Positions 1 through 8,474 of a stretch of 64,000 nucleotides of DNA are shown here, piece by piece. The position numbers were made by a program, and so were the translations under genes. The notes below the pieces were generated by a model that did no database searches, was not told where the DNA came from, and was given only the letters and a program-made list of their open reading frames with translations. Position 1 is the stretch's first letter; each line of letters opens with the position of its first letter. The DNA is taken from the NCBI RefSeq assembly GCF_012933385.1, contig NZ_JABBPN010000003.1, forward strand, positions 372,001 through 436,000, written 5' to 3'. Origin of the DNA: Paenibacillus lemnae (GTDB taxonomy: Bacteria > Bacillota > Bacilli > Paenibacillales > Paenibacillaceae).

Positions 1-441
1 ATTCGTGACGGCATTATGACAGAACCCAAGGAGCAGATAAGACATATCACGTTTTTGGAAGACGGCGGAATGGATTGGTTGATCCGGTATGCGGAGGATT
101 TTAAAGGGAGAAAGATCCGATATGAACAGATCGGGGACCAGAAAGCGGCCATGCCGGTTAATGATGCGATGGAATTCCTGTACACCTACACCTGGGGAGA
201 AGAAGCGTATGTGCATGAAGTGCAGGAACAGTTTGGTTATTTTACCCCATCACAATTTCACAAGGTCATTGGACAATGTCTGGGGAGTGAAGCCAACATT
301 CTGGTGAGCCGCCATTATCTGCAGGAGGGGTATAGTGAAGCGCTGGCCGGGAGGGTTGAAGTCACGGATGAGCACGGGTATCCAGCAGACCTGCCGGACA
401 GTACCTGCTTGATCGTCATTGAGAAGCCATTTATCTCATAA
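1..441 (+). CDS. 3' end of an unidentified gene (partial)
   Basis: The reading frame is open from the first base, and no ribosome binding site precedes the first ATG (position 16). The visible part is therefore most likely the C-terminal portion of a longer protein. The first residues read IRDGIMTE, which resembles the strand after the H-loop of ABC-transporter ATPases (the usual irDG turn), followed by about 135 residues of mixed alpha/beta sequence that I do not recognise. An ABC ATPase with a C-terminal extension is one possibility, but no Walker motif lies within the window. The gene ends at a bidirectional terminator shared with the convergent cyclophilin gene. Confidence 0.6.
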   Translation: MRDGIMTEPKEQIRHITFLEDGGMDWLIRYAEDFKGRKIRYEQIGDQKAAMPVNDAMEFLYTYTWGEEAYVHEVQEQFGYFTPSQFHKVIGQCLGSEANILVSRHYLQEGYSEALAGRVEVTDEHGYPADLPDSTCLIVIEKPFIS

Positions 442-446
442 AAATA

Positions 447-483
447 AACCCCGTTTACGGATGTTCAGTCCGTGAACGGGGTT
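447..483. terminator. Bidirectional intrinsic terminator
   Basis: A 15-bp perfect stem (447-461 with 469-483) with a 7-nt loop lies between two convergent genes. It is flanked by an A-rich left side and a T-rich right side, so it can serve both strands. Confidence 0.85.
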
Positions 484-513
484 TTCCGGTTTGGTTTGGA
501 GGGTGAAGATCAG

Positions 514-1221
514 TTACTCTTTTACTGGCTCCGGATACTCTATGCCCAATGTGTCTACGGTCACCTTCTTCAAGGTTGGCATTGGATTAAAGGGACGGTA
601 GGTCTTGGTTGCTACTGGCAAGGCCGCGATCTCATCAACGACCTCCATGCCTTCTGTTACTTTCCCGAATGCAGCATAGTCCGTGTCCAGATGGGGCGAA
701 TCCCCATGCACGATGAAAAACTGAGATCCCGCAGAGTTGGGGTCACCCGTTCTCGCCATCGACAAGACGCCGCGGGTATGCTCCAGATCATTGGCAAAGC
801 CATTGGATGTAAACTCACCGGCAATGCTGTAGCCAGGTCCGCCTGCTCCTGTGCCTTGAGGGTCTCCCCCTTGGATCATAAATCCTGACATGACCCGATG
901 AAAGACAAGGCCATCATAGAAGCCGCTCTCGATTAAGGAAATGAAATTATTAACCGTATTGGGAGCCATTTCAGGATACAGCTCTGCCTTGATGATTTTG
1001 CCATTGTCCATCTCCATGGTTACGACAGGATGGCTGGCTTCTGGATCCGGTACATTTTTTGCGGGCTCCTCGGGTTTTGTCTGCTCGGCAGGAGCGGGTG
1101 CAGGTGCAGCGCCGTTTGTACCGCCGCTGTTTCGGGTTGCATCGTTACCGCAGGCCCCCAGCACGAAAACCAGAATCAGAATCATCATCCAGGCCGTGCC
1201 GCGTTGAATATAATCTCGCAT
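514..1221 (-). CDS. Cyclophilin-type peptidyl-prolyl isomerase, lipoprotein
   Basis: A secreted foldase that catalyses cis-trans isomerisation of Xaa-Pro bonds, probably on the outer face of the membrane. Residues 1-24 form a lipoprotein signal peptide (hydrophobic stretch, then lipobox LGAC with Cys24). A Pro/Ala-rich linker follows (about 30-60), then a cyclophilin domain to the end. Cyclophilin signatures are clear: FHRVMSGFMIQGGDPQGTG, ARTGDPNSAGSQFF, and a late FGKVTEGMEVVD. The length (235 aa) fits a bacterial PpiB-type enzyme plus export signal. The ATG follows an AGGGGGAAG ribosome binding site. It is transcribed alone and ends at the terminator shared with the upstream partial gene. 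Confidence 0.93.
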   Translation of the reverse strand: MRDYIQRGTAWMMILILVFVLGACGNDATRNSGGTNGAAPAPAPAEQTKPEEPAKNVPDPEASHPVVTMEMDNGKIIKAELYPEMAPNTVNNFISLIESGFYDGLVFHRVMSGFMIQGGDPQGTGAGGPGYSIAGEFTSNGFANDLEHTRGVLSMARTGDPNSAGSQFFIVHGDSPHLDTDYAAFGKVTEGMEVVDEIAALPVATKTYRPFNPMPTLKKVTVDTLGIEYPEPVKE

Positions 1222-1297
1222 TATTAGGACTTCCCCCTCATGTGATATGTCCTGATTTTATCACATTTAGGAGGGACAATGGTATCTCGGCAGCGGC

Positions 1298-1501
1298 TCA
1301 GGAATGGCCGGTGCCGTCTTCTCCGTCATCCGCTTCAGGTTTATCCTCATGGTTCCGGGTGCCGTCCGGGTATTCATGCTCCATTCCTTCCGGGAGGGGC
1401 GTGCCATCCGGGTAGGAATCTTCTGCAAACAGGCCGGACTCTTTATTGATGTCCCTTTCATTTACGAGGGAATGCTCACGTTTTGGGTCAGGTTTTTTCA
1501 T
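1298..1501 (-). CDS. Small acidic hydrophilic protein
   Basis: A 67-residue very hydrophilic protein, rich in Asp, Glu, Pro, Lys and Gly, beginning MKKPDPKREHSLVNERD. A strong AAGGAGG site stands about 7 nt before the ATG, which is the main reason for calling it real. It carries two similar segments, SYPDGTPLP and EYPDGTRNH, suggesting a short internal repeat. No signal peptide or membrane segment is present. I do not recognise the family. It resembles the intrinsically disordered small proteins common in Paenibacillus, some of which are stress- or spore-linked. Its composition resembles that of the larger acidic protein at 3163-3798. Confidence 0.65.
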   Translation of the reverse strand: MKKPDPKREHSLVNERDINKESGLFAEDSYPDGTPLPEGMEHEYPDGTRNHEDKPEADDGEDGTGHS

Positions 1502-1644
1502 AATCGAATCCTCCTTATTATGGCGTTGTTTTCATTCTTACCCGATATAGTGGACTCGAATCAACGGATTATGGAGCAGGGATAGGGGTATTAATAGATG
1601 TAAGCGGTCTAAGCGTAGACTCTATGAAAAGGGAGGAGTGTATT

Positions 1645-2127
1645 ATGGCAGATTCAAAAATGCATGATGATAAGCCTGACGTGCTAAAACGCAATATGTT
1701 ATCCGGCATTTTATTCGGAGTAGGCCTTGTCGCTTTTCTAGATGAAATGGTGTTTCACCAGCTTCTGCACTGGCATCATTTTTATGATCAATCAACAACC
1801 GAAGCCGGTCTTGTGTCCGATGGTTTTTTTCACGCATTCAGCTGGCTGGCAACGATCGGCGGGCTTTTTCTGTTTGCTGATCTTCGCCGCAGGAATATAT
1901 TCCAGCGTCAAGCCTGGTGGGGGGCCGTACTTCTGGGAAGCGGCTTGTTCCAGCTGTATGATGGGACGATTCAGCATAAATGGATGCGGATCCACCAGAT
2001 TCGGTATGTCGAAAATGTGGGAGTTTATGATTGGATATGGAACCTCACGGCGGCAGGCTTGATTATCGTCGGCGCTGTGCTTGTCCTCCGGTCCCGCCGG
2101 CTGCATCAGTCGAGAGGGGAGAGATAG
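1645..2127 (+). CDS. DUF2243 family membrane protein
   Basis: An integral membrane protein of 160 aa matching the DUF2243 family. About four hydrophobic helices are visible, with His-rich loops (FHQLLHWHHFYD near residue 40, FFHAFSW) that could bind metal or haem. The molecular function is unknown. The upstream in-frame ATG at 1624 is rejected because the ribosome binding site GGGAGGAG falls between it and the ATG at 1645. The CtaG-like gene starts 3 nt downstream, so the two are co-transcribed. DUF2243 and CtaG-like proteins are often neighbours, which hints at a role in copper or oxidase biogenesis (inference). Confidence 0.85.
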   Translation: MADSKMHDDKPDVLKRNMLSGILFGVGLVAFLDEMVFHQLLHWHHFYDQSTTEAGLVSDGFFHAFSWLATIGGLFLFADLRRRNIFQRQAWWGAVLLGSGLFQLYDGTIQHKWMRIHQIRYVENVGVYDWIWNLTAAGLIIVGAVLVLRSRRLHQSRGER

Positions 2128-2130
2128 GCG

Positions 2131-2946
2131 ATGGCTGCATCACATCAACATCACACGGTCAGTCAGGGCGCAGGTCTTTTATACGGCATGCCGGCCGTAT
2201 TGATTCTGTGTCTGCTGCTTATTGTGCTGTACACAGCCGCAGCATATGATTCGTCACGTCGTTACCGTCGCTGGCCGATGTACCGGACACTTTTGTGGAC
2301 ATTGGGTGTTCTGGCTGCAGGTTCAGCCGTCGGAGGTCCGATTGCCTACCGGTCACATGATATGTTCACTGCCCATATGGCGGGTCATCTGCTGTTGGGC
2401 ATGCTTGCACCTTTGCTGATGGTATGGAGTGCACCGGTCACCCTTCTTCTCCGGACGCTGAGTGTATCTGCTTCAAGAGGAGTCACACAGTTTTTAAAAA
2501 GCCGGTATATTGTGTTCATAAGCCATCCTGTGACTGCTTCATTCCTTAATGTGGGAGGATTGTGGATCCTGTACAGCACCGATTTATTCGCTCTAATGCA
2601 TGAACATCTTTGGATACAGGTTCTCGTACATGTGCATGTATTTTTTTCGGGATATCTCTTCACAGCTTCTATTATTTACATAGATCCGGTTTCGCATCGT
2701 TTCAGCTATAAGCTGCGGATTATTGTGCTGCTGATGGCTTTGGCGTGGCATGGCATTTTGGCAAAACATCTGGTAGGCAGCCCGCCTGCAGGTGTACCTG
2801 CAAATGAGGCGCTCGATGGCAGTATGCTGATGTATTACGGAGGCGATGTGGTTCATGCTATACTGATCACTCTGCTGTGCTATCACTGGTACCGGTCCAC
2901 GAGACCCCGGGCAGCCGCGACAGATATATCAAGGACTGTCACATAA
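2131..2946 (+). CDS. Cytochrome c oxidase assembly factor, CtaG-like (caa3 type)
   Basis: A polytopic membrane protein of 271 aa with roughly seven hydrophobic helices and conserved His residues in the pattern of the caa3_CtaG family: SHDMFTAHMAGHLLLGMLAPLL near residues 73-94, VHVHVFFSGYLF, and a C-terminal GGDVVHAILI segment. In Bacillus, CtaG is needed for active caa3 oxidase, probably through copper insertion. Here no cta oxidase genes are adjacent, so this is a stand-alone paralogue paired with the DUF2243 protein. The start follows the ribosome binding site GGGGAGAG. Inverted repeats at 2990-3015 and 3052-3078 close the transcript. Confidence 0.85.
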   Translation: MAASHQHHTVSQGAGLLYGMPAVLILCLLLIVLYTAAAYDSSRRYRRWPMYRTLLWTLGVLAAGSAVGGPIAYRSHDMFTAHMAGHLLLGMLAPLLMVWSAPVTLLLRTLSVSASRGVTQFLKSRYIVFISHPVTASFLNVGGLWILYSTDLFALMHEHLWIQVLVHVHVFFSGYLFTASIIYIDPVSHRFSYKLRIIVLLMALAWHGILAKHLVGSPPAGVPANEALDGSMLMYYGGDVVHAILITLLCYHWYRSTRPRAAATDISRTVT

Positions 2947-2989
2947 GATCATAATGCCACGATGCGGCACGCGAGCAGGGTTTGGGTGT

Positions 2990-3078
2990 AATGTATGTGG
3001 AAAACCACATACATTCCGGTGCACGAGCCCGATAATAGGTGTCGAAATAAAAAACAAGCCCGGAAACCGGGCTTGTTT
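2990..3078. terminator. Two hairpins between convergent genes
   Basis: The first hairpin (2990-3000 with 3005-3015) is 11 bp with an AAAA loop. The second (3052-3063 with 3067-3078) is a 12-bp GC-rich stem with a 3-nt loop, followed on the minus strand by a run of six T residues. The second therefore terminates the acidic-protein gene at 3163-3798, and either may stop the ctaG-like transcript. A further imperfect stem lies at 3094-3124. Confidence 0.7.
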
Positions 3079-3162
3079 AGGCATTCGTCTGAAACTCCCG
3101 CATGGTATAATCCATACGGGAGTTAATTTAAGATAATATATTCAGAGTGTATCCGTATGGTC

Positions 3163-3798
3163 TCAAAAATCTTCAGGAAGCTTTCGCTCGGTATCACCAT
3201 GTGCTCCGCCGGCACCATTCAGCACATCAATACCATGCTGGTCCGGATCTTCTGGAACAGAGGGGTCTACAGGGCTGTCTGACTGTATCACATCAGCATC
3301 CGGTACATCTTCAAGCGGGACATCTTCAGCATCAGCAGGATCGTTGTCTACTGCCAGATCCGGATCCACATTGGAGAGATCTGGATCTTCATCAATCTCA
3401 GCTGCCGCACGATTATAAGACGGATTATACCGGGGGGCTCCGTCAGGATATGTCGTATTTGCATCTTCACCGAGGGAAGATGAAGTTTGAACAGGCAGAT
3501 CTTCCGCCAAGCGAATAGAACTTCGTTCTGCCCCGGTGGCATCCCATGCTTGCAGCGAGCTGGCATCGGGATTAAGGTGTTTCCCCAATTCCCCGTCTGC
3601 AGGACCTGCTTCATCCTGGCTGAATCCGGAATGATCTGCCTGCTCGCTGCTGAGACTTTGACTGGTCGTTGCCTCTAGATCACGGGTTTCGTCCTCTGGA
3701 ATATCAGTCAGCGGATCTACAGGATCCATCGTTTCATATTGTCTGCGTACCATATCTCCGAATGTACTGCGGTTGAATTCATCGCGCATATCACTCAT
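3163..3798 (-). CDS. Acidic, probably disordered protein of unknown function
   Basis: 211 residues, strongly acidic, with many Asp, Glu, Pro, Ser and Ala. It has no signal peptide, membrane helix or obvious folded domain. The N-terminus (MSDMRDEFNRSTFGDMVRRQYETMDPVDPLTD) is the only part that looks ordered. The middle contains Asp-Pro/Asp-Ala runs (DLSNVDPDLAVDNDPADAEDVP). A ribosome binding site (AGAAAGGGATG) precedes the chosen ATG and a terminator follows, so the gene looks real. I do not recognise the family. Long antisense frames over it are shadows. Confidence 0.7.
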   Translation of the reverse strand: MSDMRDEFNRSTFGDMVRRQYETMDPVDPLTDIPEDETRDLEATTSQSLSSEQADHSGFSQDEAGPADGELGKHLNPDASSLQAWDATGAERSSIRLAEDLPVQTSSSLGEDANTTYPDGAPRYNPSYNRAAAEIDEDPDLSNVDPDLAVDNDPADAEDVPLEDVPDADVIQSDSPVDPSVPEDPDQHGIDVLNGAGGAHGDTERKLPEDF

Positions 3799-3938
3799 CC
3801 CTTTCTAGGATTATAAATGTCATTGGATGTTTCCGCTTTCTATATATCGATTTTACCCGCTGGCCGGGGTTTGAATCCGAGGCAGCTTTGCCAATCTGTA
3901 CATGATGTGGTTACTTTGCCCCCAATCCACATGAAAAA

Positions 3939-3985
3939 ATCCCTTTCCGAATAAATGTTCTGAAGACATTTATTCGGAAAGGGAT
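3939..3985 (-). terminator. Intrinsic terminator of the MurE-like/racemase operon
   Basis: A 20-bp near-perfect stem (3939-3958 with 3966-3985) with a 7-nt loop. On the minus strand it is followed by TTTTTTC, directly after the racemase stop. Confidence 0.9.
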
Positions 3986-4007
3986 CCGACAAGAATGAAG
4001 GAAAGTA

Positions 4008-4748
4008 TTACCTTTCTTTAGCAGAACTTCTGTCATCCTGGCGTGCCAGGGATTTGCCTGATAATTGAATGGACCGCTGCACAAGCACATCCATCGCATC
4101 AATGGAGCATTCCTGATAGAAATCACTGAGCGTAATGCATGACAGTTCTGTGCACGCCAATATGACACATCGGCACTGCCGTTCGTACACAAGCTGATGA
4201 ATGAGAGCCTCCAGCTTCGCCGGGCTTACATCTTTGAGACCTTTGACATCCTGATAAATGATTTCCATGGCTCTGTTCTGGATGTCATCATCCGGTTCAA
4301 GCAGCTCCAGGCCATATTTTTCACATGTTGTACGGTAAATTCCGCTGCTGATCGTGCCGTTGGTTGCCAGAATTCCTACTTTACTATCTTTGCCAAACCG
4401 TTCATATACTGCCTTTACCGTCTCATCAACCATATGAATCAGATTCACCGTGGTCAACTGCTGCATGTCCTCATAGAAATAGTGGGAAGTATTGCAGGGG
4501 ATCGCGATATTGGACACTCCGGCTAACTCCAGCAGCTTGAGATCGTCCCGTACGGCATCCAGGAATATTTCCTTTTTACCTTCCAGAATCACTTTTGTGC
4601 GGTCTGGCAGCGCGGTATGGTTGAGAATGACCATATTAATATGATCCTGATCGGTGTTCGCAGCGGTATTCTCAATTATTTTTTCAAAAAAAACGGAAGT
4701 AGCCTGCGGACCCATTCCGCCAATGACACCTAATTTCTTATTTTCCAT
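4008..4748 (-). CDS. Aspartate/glutamate racemase family protein
   Basis: A cofactor-independent amino-acid racemase (246 aa) of the Asp/Glu racemase superfamily. It would interconvert L- and D-forms of aspartate, glutamate or a related amino acid by a two-cysteine mechanism. Both catalytic Cys motifs are present: IAIPCNTSHYF near residue 85 and CVILACTELSC near residue 195. The N-terminal GVIGGMGPQATSVFFEKII is typical of the aspartate racemase branch rather than MurI. Its ATG lies inside the last codons of the upstream ligase gene (11-bp overlap), so the two are translationally coupled. The natural inference is that it supplies a D-amino acid to that ligase. Confidence 0.88.
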   Translation of the reverse strand: MENKKLGVIGGMGPQATSVFFEKIIENTAANTDQDHINMVILNHTALPDRTKVILEGKKEIFLDAVRDDLKLLELAGVSNIAIPCNTSHYFYEDMQQLTTVNLIHMVDETVKAVYERFGKDSKVGILATNGTISSGIYRTTCEKYGLELLEPDDDIQNRAMEIIYQDVKGLKDVSPAKLEALIHQLVYERQCRCVILACTELSCITLSDFYQECSIDAMDVLVQRSIQLSGKSLARQDDRSSAKER

Positions 4749-6225
4749 GGTTCAACAGCTGCCTCTTTTTAAAATTCCGGACAATTTCGCCTTCATGAAA
4801 AGGGATTTCCGTATTACCGATAATCTGTGTTGTTTCGTGTCCTTTTCCTGTAATAAGTACAATATCATCCTTTTGGGCGGCTGTGAGCGCGTATTCAATT
4901 GCTTCCTTGCGGTCTACAATCGTCTTGAACGCTCCATTATGTTCTTTCATCGAAGCTGCAATGTCCGAGATAATCGCATCGGGATCCTGGTCTTTTGGAT
5001 TGTCAGAAGTAATCACAGACAGGTCTGCGTGCCGGGCTGCTACTTGTCCCATGGATCTTCGCTTGTCCAGTCCGAGCTCACCTGGAGCGGCGTACACACC
5101 GAATACGAGAATGATCCTGCCCTTCGTGTAAGGTCTTAATGTGTGCAGCACTTTTTCGAGACTGTCTTCCGTGTGGGCGAAATCGACAATGACTGTATTG
5201 TGTTCGTCCCGGTATACGACTTCCATGCGACCTTTAATCCCTTCAACCGCCTGGATTCCTTCCTTTGCCGTTTCAAGCGGGATTCCGCTGCAATAAGCCC
5301 AGGCCAAGGCAGCCAGGCTGTTAAGCACATAGATATCTCCAGGAAGACGAACCTCCAGCTCTACTGAACCTGCCGGAGTATGGGCTGTGAACCGCGTCGA
5401 GTCAATGCGATACCGGATATCCGCTGCATATACATCCGCTGTCTGTTCCATCCCATAGGAGACGGCTTTAGCGGTCAGGGACTGCACTTGATCCAATAAC
5501 CGGGCTCCGTATGGATCATCAGCGTTAATAATATTGTAGTGAGAGGTCAGCTGGAACAGCTGGGACTTGGCTTCGAAATATTCTTCCATACTGCCGTGAA
5601 GCTCCAAGTGATCCGGTGTCAAATTGGTGAAAATCCCGGTATGAAAGCGGCTGTATCCAACTCTTTTCAGACTTAGTGCATGAGACGAAACTTCCATCAC
5701 ACATGTTTCTACATTTTTCTCTACCATTTCAGCGAAAATTTGCTGCAAATACAGCGCCTCTGGCGTGGTGTTCTTGTTTTTTCTCAGTTCCCCGCCGATG
5801 AGTGTACCAATGGTTCCGATGATACCGGCGCTCTTACCGGCATGATCAAGTATTGATTTGATAAAATAAGTAATGGATGTTTTACCGTTCGTGCCGGTAA
5901 TTCCCACCATATTCAAATGCTCGGTAGGTCTGCCGTAAAAATTGGAAGAGATGCGCGCAAGCGCATCCCGGGTATCCTCCACTCGAATGACCGTTACAGG
6001 AAGGTCCGGTGTCTCAATGTCCTTCTCCACAACAATGACAGACGCCCCCAGGCTGATGGCTGTGGATATAAACTGGTGGCCGTCAACCGTGAACCCGGAA
6101 ATGGCAACAAAAATGGCACCGGAGACCACTTCCCGGGAGTCGAAAGCAACGGCGCTGACCTCAGCATTCGGATCACCTTGCATCAGATGATACGATAAAT
6201 CCTGCAGTACAGATGATAATAACAT
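4738..6225 (-). CDS. MurE-like Mur ligase with altered substrate motifs
   Basis: An ATP-dependent amide ligase of the MurE type (495 aa), which in canonical form adds the third-position diamino acid to UDP-MurNAc-L-Ala-D-Glu. Seen: P-loop GITGTNGKTS (108-117), TTPE (153-156), EVSSHAL, the carbamylated-Lys segment EAKSQLF (Lys220), DFAHTEDSLEKVL and ITGKGHET. Odd: the usual GCGGDRD-x-x-KRP motif is replaced by GVYAAPGELGLDKRRSMG (376-393), and the meso-DAP-binding DNPR is DNPK (408-411). The ATG at 6225 follows GGGGAAGGAG. The longer frame upstream adds 49 unconserved residues. Coupling to an amino-acid racemase, away from any division/wall cluster, suggests a second specialised MurE rather than the housekeeping one. 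Confidence 0.85.
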   Translation of the reverse strand: MLLSSVLQDLSYHLMQGDPNAEVSAVAFDSREVVSGAIFVAISGFTVDGHQFISTAISLGASVIVVEKDIETPDLPVTVIRVEDTRDALARISSNFYGRPTEHLNMVGITGTNGKTSITYFIKSILDHAGKSAGIIGTIGTLIGGELRKNKNTTPEALYLQQIFAEMVEKNVETCVMEVSSHALSLKRVGYSRFHTGIFTNLTPDHLELHGSMEEYFEAKSQLFQLTSHYNIINADDPYGARLLDQVQSLTAKAVSYGMEQTADVYAADIRYRIDSTRFTAHTPAGSVELEVRLPGDIYVLNSLAALAWAYCSGIPLETAKEGIQAVEGIKGRMEVVYRDEHNTVIVDFAHTEDSLEKVLHTLRPYTKGRIILVFGVYAAPGELGLDKRRSMGQVAARHADLSVITSDNPKDQDPDAIISDIAASMKEHNGAFKTIVDRKEAIEYALTAAQKDDIVLITGKGHETTQIIGNTEIPFHEGEIVRNFKKRQLLNHGK

Positions 6226-6457
6226 GATTTTTGAAAGCTCCTTCCCCAGTATGTCGTGCTTTGAATACCGTTCATTGATCGGTTCTATCTCTATGTGTTC
6301 TATCGTTTGAGGATCTTTTTGAAGGTTATCAAAATATAATAATACTTCTTGTCCTGCAGGAATACAAATCAATTTGGCACGCTGATTTCGATTTCATGAT
6401 ATATTGATACTGACACGAACGATGTCGAATAGAAAGAAAGACTGGGGTGCTTACCGA

Positions 6458-8377
6458 ATGAACGCTGTGCTTCATCATTTCATTCAACGGCTGCGGACGG
6501 TTTTGCCTGCAGTCTTGCTTCTGCTTATTTTTCCGTCCAGCGTGGCAGGGCAAGCAGCACACACATTTGTGCCCGATTGGCAGGTCATCTGGAATGTAAA
6601 CGGGACAGCCTTAAGCGAAATACCAGTTGTGCCCGGCTCCCAGGCAAAGTGGGAATCCCTGACTACATACAGGCAAGACGGGATGGACAGCGGTCCGGCA
6701 GAATCTGTATGGTTTCAAACCGAGCTGCCGTCTTTAACGTGGGAGCAGCCCGCCATTCTGCTGGATGCCATTGAAGGAAAAAATGTAGCGGTTTATATAG
6801 ATGGTATATCCATTTATCAATCGAATCGGGATTATATGTATACGAATCACCGTCTGCTTCTTCCGATCCGGCCTGAGGATTCCGGAAAAACCCTAAATCT
6901 ATGGGTGGAGGCTCCATTGAATTCAGCAGGAATTGATGAAGAAATTTCAATCGGAGATTATGAAAGCATGCGGGGAGCGTTCATTCGTAAAGATCTAAGT
7001 GATTTCGTAATGGGGAGTTCCTTTATATTCATTGGTCTGCTCATGTTTTTTTGTCTGTTCTTTCTGCCGCGTAACAATCGCTCCACATGGCTGGCTCTGA
7101 CACTTGTCATCGCTTCATGCGGTATATTGCTCGTGACCTATTCGCCGTTTCTATATACATTTTACGAGGAGTATGGCCAGATTTGGGTCACTTCCTTTGA
7201 TATCGCACTGTTTATACTGCTGCCTGCACTGACGTTTTATTTCCAAAAAATATACGGGCCAGGACCCTTCGGCATCACACGCTGTGTTGTGATCTTTCAA
7301 ACCGTATATTCTCTGTTGTGCATCTTATTTATGGTAGTGCACAAGCTGAATAACGGCCAGTATTATGATGCTTACTATTTATTCAGCGTGCAGATTCTCG
7401 GGATTTTTATTATTCTGCAGATGCTGCTGCTCATCGGATTAACGATTATTTCAGCCGTTCGCAAAAACAAGGACGCCTATATCTCTTCCATTGGCTTTGG
7501 TCTGCTGTCAGCAGCATCTCTGGGTGATCTGTTCTTTTTCTATGCGAACAATGGGGAGTATCATTTCTATTATTGGAAATGGGGAGTACTTGCTTTCATT
7601 ATTACTTTGATTGTTATGCTGGGCCGAAAGTTTATCCGGAGTCATGAACAGGTGGTTCAGTATTCCAAGGAACTGGAGCTTTTCAACAATGAACTTCAGC
7701 GATCCGAAAAGATGGAGATCATTAGCGAGCTCGCAGCTTCTGTAGCACACGAGGTACGCAATCCGCTGCAGGTGACCCGAGGCTTTATGCAGCTGCTGAC
7801 CGAGAGGGCGGAAGAGGGGCAGAAAGAATACTTGAGCCTTGCCCTGAAAGAACTGGACCGGGCTTCGGGCATTATCACGGACTTCCTGACCTTCGCCAAG
7901 CCGGAATTGGAGCATATTACCGTTCTGGAGCTGGGAGATGAGCTGCGGCATGTGGCAGGCATCCTGAATCCGCTTGCAAGCCTGAGTGGAGGAGTCATCA
8001 AGCTGGACGTACCACATCAAATTTATATTGATGGCAATTCCTCCAAGCTGAAGCAGGCGATGATCAATCTGGTCAAGAATAGTATTGAAGCCCTGGATGG
8101 CGATGGAACGATTAAAATATGGGCAGTTAAAGATAAAGATTATGCCGTCATCTCCATTCGTGACAACGGAATTGGCATGGATATGAACGAACTGTCGCGT
8201 TTAGGAGAGCCTTATTTCTCGAACAAGACCAAAGGAACGGGACTGGGTCTTATGGTAACCTTCCGGATTATTGAGGCGATGAATGGCAAGATTCAATTTA
8301 CGAGTCATAAAGGGATTGGGACAGAGGCCGTGATCCGGATTCCTCTCTCAGACACGGAACAAATGGAAAAAAATTAA
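6458..8377 (+). CDS. Membrane sensor histidine kinase with extracytoplasmic sensor domain (copy 1)
   Basis: A 639-aa sensor kinase. Order: signal peptide (residues 1-33, ending SVAGQA); an extracytoplasmic domain of about 150 residues with a beta-sandwich look (WFQTELPSLTW, GKNVAVYIDGISIY); about seven membrane helices between residues 185 and 400, as in 7TMR-DISM receptors; a dimerisation domain with the phospho-acceptor His in SVAHEVRNPLQVTRGFMQLL; and an ATPase domain with N (MINLVKNSIEAL), G1 (IRDNGIGMD), F and G2 (KGTGLGLMV) boxes. The His box resembles sporulation phosphorelay kinases. No response regulator is adjacent. The ATG at 6458 follows GGGGTG and begins the signal peptide; the ATG at 6422 and TTG at 6404 are less likely starts. 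Confidence 0.9.
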   Translation: MNAVLHHFIQRLRTVLPAVLLLLIFPSSVAGQAAHTFVPDWQVIWNVNGTALSEIPVVPGSQAKWESLTTYRQDGMDSGPAESVWFQTELPSLTWEQPAILLDAIEGKNVAVYIDGISIYQSNRDYMYTNHRLLLPIRPEDSGKTLNLWVEAPLNSAGIDEEISIGDYESMRGAFIRKDLSDFVMGSSFIFIGLLMFFCLFFLPRNNRSTWLALTLVIASCGILLVTYSPFLYTFYEEYGQIWVTSFDIALFILLPALTFYFQKIYGPGPFGITRCVVIFQTVYSLLCILFMVVHKLNNGQYYDAYYLFSVQILGIFIILQMLLLIGLTIISAVRKNKDAYISSIGFGLLSAASLGDLFFFYANNGEYHFYYWKWGVLAFIITLIVMLGRKFIRSHEQVVQYSKELELFNNELQRSEKMEIISELAASVAHEVRNPLQVTRGFMQLLTERAEEGQKEYLSLALKELDRASGIITDFLTFAKPELEHITVLELGDELRHVAGILNPLASLSGGVIKLDVPHQIYIDGNSSKLKQAMINLVKNSIEALDGDGTIKIWAVKDKDYAVISIRDNGIGMDMNELSRLGEPYFSNKTKGTGLGLMVTFRIIEAMNGKIQFTSHKGIGTEAVIRIPLSDTEQMEKN

Positions 8378-8474
8378 AGAAAAAGAAGGTGAGCGCACGC
8401 AATCTATAGAATGTATAAACATCTGTTTTATATGACATCATGACATTACTATTTCCTTATGGTTGAGGTGTGGC

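Noticed and set aside
7508..8020. A 170-residue open frame antisense to kinase copy 1
   Set aside because: It mirrors the conserved His box region; no start signal.
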